A DNA stretch of 64,000 nt from Pyronema omphalodes (taxonomy: Eukaryota; Ascomycota; Pezizomycetes; Pezizales; Pyronemataceae). Below are positions 60,718-64,000 of this stretch, piece after piece (position 1 is the stretch's first letter; every line of letters begins with the position of its first letter). Where the stretch lies: the NCBI GenBank assembly GCA_024516155.1, contig JAJJXM010000083.1:62001-126000 (forward strand), read 5' to 3'. The translations under genes and the position numbers were made by a program. The notes beneath the pieces are model-generated. The model ran no database searches and was not told the origin of the DNA. It saw nothing but the letters and a program-made list of their open reading frames with translations.

Positions 60718-60734
60718 CCCCCCCCCCCCCCCCC
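60718..60734 (+). repeat. C17 homopolymer after an A-rich tract
   Basis: A 50-base A/G-rich tract (60664-60710) is followed by 17 C. Confidence 0.9.
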
Positions 60735-61162
60735 TTGTCCAGTGATGTCCTGGTCACCTCACCTCCTACATCCACCTCAGAGACGCACGGGTTTCTAATG
60801 ATATTAAATTATGATTCAAAGTCTTTCAAAAATACTGATTCGAATTATAAAGGTGAGCCCTCTACTTTAGTTTTTCCTTTTTGGTGTGGGCTTTTTTTTT
60901 TGCGCTCGAAATCGATGAATACAACGCATGCCAAGAAAAGAACTTTTGAAAGTTTTAAGGTGCACCGGTAAATTTCTAACGACCAACAACTACATAAAAA
61001 TGCAAGAGCCCAGCTCAACAATACAATAACACTCTCCGTCCCCAGTTCAGTCACACTCGTCTATAAGCTAGGTTAAACCCAAACATTATCCTAGAATCTA
61101 GGTTAGCTTCTGGTCTATCGGATTATCAAGATAATCTTACTTCGACAGAATCTTGTTCTCGC
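60735..61162. other. 3' flank of the first RNase gene
   Basis: No gene seen; AT-rich, likely the 3' UTR and terminator region of the minus-strand RNase gene. Confidence 0.5.
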
Positions 61163-61717
61163 TTATTTGCAGAGACGGAAAGGTCCTCCTCTCTTATCAT
61201 TTGGTCCCAAAGTGTGTGAAATAACACCACAGAAGTCCTTCTTATTTCCCGCAGTGTAAATAACACGCACAGGTCCAACAGACTTGGAATGCTTGGGGTC
61301 GTAAATTTGTCCATTCGCCAAGACGGGGTATTCAAGAAGGTTAGGGCCTCTGCCCCTCTTAGGCTTGTTGCACTTGGTGTTGGGGAAAACGATGTTCTCG
61401 CGGTTGTTGAACTTGTGGGGCATACCACGTCCTTTCTTGGGAGCGGGTGCTGCATTCATGCTGCGGATAGCGTGAGCGACATCAATCTTGATGTTGCCGA
61501 GCTTGTTCTGGCAGGTAACAAACTGATATTTATGTCAGCATTTAAATGTTATGAAATGTTGGAAAGGATTGCATACAGGAGCCCTGGCCTCGAGTTGGGG
61601 AGCTTCGAAATCAACCTCAGTTGACTCGAAGTCTGCGATGGGCTCAGCAGAAGGAGCCGCGAAAACAGGGATTCCAGCGAGGAGAATCGCGCAGAGGAAA
61701 GTCTGAATGGCAACCAT
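61163..61717 (-). CDS. Secreted ribotoxin-fold ribonuclease, paralog 1
   Basis: Exons (minus strand) are 61717-61577 and 61522-61163 (166 aa), with a 54-nt intron (GTATGC...TATCAG). A signal peptide covers about residues 1-21 (hydrophobic core, cleavage near FAA), followed by an acidic pro-like stretch ending in EARA. The C-terminal domain has the microbial RNase T1/ribotoxin pattern: a PH element, LLEYP (general-base Glu), VRVIY (Arg) and VISHT (general-acid His). Four Cys are placed as in ribotoxins, and the loops are longer than in RNase T1. The residue two before the first catalytic His is Met, where the second paralog and the family have Tyr. Such proteins cleave RNA; ribotoxins specifically cut the sarcin-ricin loop of rRNA. 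Whether this one does, or is a plain RNase or non-enzymatic effector, cannot be told here. Confidence 0.8.
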
Positions 61718-61825
61718 GGTGGATTTTTGGAATTTTTGGAAACTGTTGAAGATGTTCAGTTAATGTGTTGGAATATTCCTGCTTTGCTGCTGATGATGTA
61801 GAAAACTTCAGGTCTCGAGATGATC

Positions 61826-61832
61826 TTATATA
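61826..61832 (-). promoter_or_regulatory. Putative TATA box of RNase paralog 1
   Basis: TATATAA on the minus strand, 109 bases upstream of the ATG. The paralog has the same element at a similar distance. Confidence 0.4.
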
Positions 61833-62852
61833 CATCTACTTCTTGATACAATATACATCTGACTCGGATTGTTATCCCCCAATTTGGTATTCAGGTGTAG
61901 AATATTGAGTTACCAGACATCCACCGGTCATGTTTCAATCAATCCGGTGAGCGTTATGTAAAGTAATTTCTTTCTGAGAAGAAATTTAGTGACATCAGAC
62001 GCCACAACGTTCAGATACAGTATTCGGGCAAGCATTTCCATGCATACAATATGTTTGATCCACCACCTATCGGAAGTCATACGGCCAGAAATGCGCACCT
62101 TTCTCTCCTACAACAATGATTCATGCATATGCTTCCGGATTCTCAATGCCTTACCTATGCAAGGAATCCAATTCAACGTATCATAGGCTGCATAGACAGC
62201 CAAGGTCGCGAAACCCACGGGCAAGCCAACCACATTTGGTCCATACAGCGTAGCTCATGAGACGGGAATGATTACTGATGCCTTATGATCACCCGTTACG
62301 CAGAATTTCTTATCCCGAGCCGGGATACTCTTGTTGTGATTTACTCTCACATCAGCTGATTTATCATCTAACATGTCTGAGAACGTCACATACATAGCAG
62401 CTGGATGATTTTTTTCGGGCCGCTGAAACAATCTACAGCTGATCCGTAAATTGATATTCGGGGCCTGAAGTGCAATAAATTGTTGATTGAGAACCGGTGA
62501 ACATTGGTGTTTGTGCTTCGCCGTATCATTAATCAATCATGGTGATACATGCATTTATGCTTATTGCAGCAACCGAACTCGGCGAACGGTGCCTGGAACC
62601 TGTGTTCCATCGGCTAAGCATGGACCGAAAGTAAATGAAACCGGTAGAGAAAAGGAGCCCCCAATCTGTGAAGCTTACTGAGCCTGAACCGACGCTTACA
62701 TGTTCAACCCAGCCTCAACCACCATCGAAGGGAAAAACATCGTAGGTGACCTGTAAAAAGTCAGACGAGGTTAAGGAAATTAAACGAGATGACATTTTAG
62801 TAGAATTTAGTTTCGCTCCGAATCTGCTGACTAAAAATAAACGAAAAATTTC
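61833..62852. other. Intergenic between RNase paralog 1 and tRNA-Leu
   Basis: No gene seen. Frames such as 62255-62536 (minus) are short and lack features. Confidence 0.5.
62844..62848 (-). terminator. Pol III terminator of tRNA-Leu
   Basis: Five T on the minus strand, four bases beyond the discriminator base. Confidence 0.7.
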
Positions 62853-62967
62853 TGACAAGAGGGGGATTCGAACCCCCGCCTCTTGCGAGACCAGAATGCT
62901 CCGTGTGGTGATCCACCCGGAAACTCAAGCTTGAGTCTGGCGCCTTAGACCGCTCGGCCATCTTGCC
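62853..62967 (-). tRNA. tRNA-Leu(CAA) with intron
   Basis: On the minus strand the acceptor stem is GGCAAGA with TCTTGTC (62967-62961 / 62860-62854) and the D arm is the Leu-type GCC...GGC. The anticodon stem is CCAGA/TCTGG, anticodon CAA lies at 62931-62933, and there is a 33-nt intron (62897-62929). A 13-base variable arm marks a class II tRNA, and the T arm is GGGGG-TTCGAAT-CCCCC. The intron starts CTTGAG, complementary to the CTCAAG anticodon loop, as is common for intron-bearing tRNA-Leu(CAA). The discriminator is A, with a T5 terminator at 62844-62848. Confidence 0.93.
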
Positions 62968-63344
62968 TTATGCTGTACGTCTATAATGTATCAAATATGA
63001 ACCTTGAATGCATCCACGAGGCAAAATTCTCACATGTAGTCGTACATCAATCATATTACCTACGCAGCAGTACTTAGAGTTTCGCGCATAACGAGCGACT
63101 TCGATGGGTTTCTATGAGAGGCAGCACTAGGAGCATAAATTTTGTGTACCAATATTTTTCACAATTACTACTACAAAAAGAATAAATGATCAACACCCTT
63201 CCGCAAATCAATCTTCCTCGTTAAGCCCACACCCAATTCAATATCATAGTTAAACCCCGAACGATGTTCTACAAACTATTAGCTTTGAATCCATGTGAAT
63301 GAGCTATCCGTGAGATCATACTTCTGCAGAAACATCATTCCAAT
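62968..63344. other. 3' flank of the second RNase gene
   Basis: No gene; AT-rich 3' region. Confidence 0.5.
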
Positions 63345-63883
63345 TTAAGTGCAATGGGCGAGTGGTCCTCCGTTGTTCCTCTTGGTGTGGCCAACAACAC
63401 CGCAAAAGTCCTTGTGAGGGTAGGAGTAAATAACACGGTTGTTACCAGGGTCGGGCTTTGGCTTTCCAGTGTTGTAAGGATAGAAGTGACCATCTTCGAA
63501 AACTGGGAACTCCAAAAGCACCGGCGGCTGCTGGCCTCCAGTCCCACTACCAGTATTGCACCTTTTATTGGCCCACTTGATCTTGTCAAAGTTCTGGAAA
63601 ACATGAGGGTAGCCGCTCTTGGTTCCTCCTTGGGTGACTGGTGCCTGGCGGACAGTGTGGACGGCAAAACTCTCTTTAATCAGGAAGTCTCTCACTTCGT
63701 TCTTGCAGCGGTACACCTGGAATCGGTAAGTAAACATGCAAATTGGTGTTTTAACGGAGAAATAATACGTACCTTCTCAGCTCTGGCTTCAAGAGCTTCA
63801 GCGGAAGTAGGATCAGAGGTAGGCGCCGCCAAGGCGGGGGCAGCAAGAAGAACTGCACAAAGGAAGGTCTTGAATGAAACCAT
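63345..63883 (-). CDS. Secreted ribotoxin-fold ribonuclease, paralog 2
   Basis: Exons (minus strand) are 63883-63773 and 63716-63345 (160 aa), with a 56-nt intron (GTACGT...TTCCAG) at the same place as in paralog 1. The signal peptide spans residues 1-19 or so, followed by a short pro-like segment ending in EARAEK. All catalytic positions of the RNase T1/ribotoxin fold are present: YPH (Tyr and His), LLEFP (Glu), NRVIY (Arg) and VVGHT (His). Four Cys match the two ribotoxin disulfides, and a Lys/Pro/Gly-rich loop precedes the Arg strand. The mature length (about 135 aa) is nearer to ribotoxins (about 150) than to RNase T1 (about 104). It is likely an active extracellular RNase and possibly a ribotoxin; the ribosome-targeting loop cannot be judged without a structural alignment. 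Confidence 0.85.
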
Positions 63884-63974
63884 TTTGCTTTGCTAGAGAG
63901 GGTATAATTTCGGAGAGGCTTTGAGGTAGGAGAATTGATGCTGAGATGAGAAGTTACGCTTCTTCGAACTGGCC

Positions 63975-63981
63975 TTATATA
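63975..63981 (-). promoter_or_regulatory. Putative TATA box of RNase paralog 2
   Basis: TATATAA on the minus strand, 92 bases upstream of the ATG at 63883. Confidence 0.4.
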
Positions 63982-64000
63982 AAATTATCTTAACCTTGCA

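Overview
The window is nuclear DNA of a filamentous ascomycete (Pezizomycotina). The evidence is short spliceosomal introns (about 48-90 nt) with GT...AG ends and CTAAC/CTGAT-like branch sites, a fungal Mediator Med5, a Cdc25-type RasGEF with an SH3 domain, a rhodopsin-domain seven-helix membrane protein of the kind that is abundant in Pezizomycotina, two secreted ribotoxin-fold ribonucleases, and two intron-bearing nuclear tRNA genes. The species cannot be fixed from the sequence. Gene density is low: about ten protein genes in 64 kb, with long AT-rich intergenic DNA full of homopolymer tracts, minisatellites and small non-autonomous transposons.

Layout. 0.7-3.8 kb: CRAL-TRIO/RhoGAP protein (+). 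6.2-7.0 kb: small CCHC zinc-knuckle protein (-). 9.5-10.9 kb: secreted histidine-phosphatase-superfamily enzyme (+). 11.1-11.6 kb: broken coiled-coil gene (-), related to part of the 32-36 kb repeats. 12.3-13.0 kb: interferon-inducible 6-16/ISG12-type membrane protein (+). 18.3 kb: tRNA-Phe(GAA). 22.1-23.4 kb: rhodopsin-domain membrane protein (+). 27.4-30.5 kb: Mediator subunit Med5 (+). 32.0-35.8 kb: two tandem, near-identical units of about 1.83 kb, each with 5' sub-repeats, a gene fragment and a strong 3' hairpin. 38.8-42.6 kb: RasGEF (-). 47.5-47.9 kb: pogo/Tc1-like MITE. 55.6-57.3 kb: unrecognised two-exon gene (-). 57.7, 58.1 and 60.0-60.5 kb: three more inverted-repeat elements. 59.0-59.8 kb: small disordered-protein gene (+). 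61.2-61.7 and 63.3-63.9 kb: paralogous ribotoxin-like RNase genes (-) flanking tRNA-Leu(CAA).

Functionally the set is mixed. The RhoGAP and the RasGEF are small-GTPase regulators of polarity and nutrient/cAMP-MAPK signalling. Med5 is a tail subunit of Mediator. The phosphatase and the two RNases carry signal peptides and are secreted. There is no operon-like organisation and no biosynthetic cluster.

The observations most worth following are: (i) the reading frames of Med5 and the RasGEF (and, after a frame break, the 55.6-kb gene) stay open and protein-like beyond a TAG codon, and each such TAG could be a former CAG (Gln); (ii) the 1.83-kb tandem units with a 20-bp-arm hairpin, and their relation to the 11-kb pseudogene; (iii) the ISG12-like gene with a C-terminal Trp-Trp repeat; (iv) the RNase pair, in which one copy has lost a conserved active-site tyrosine. 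All exon joints were read by eye and have not been tested against transcripts.
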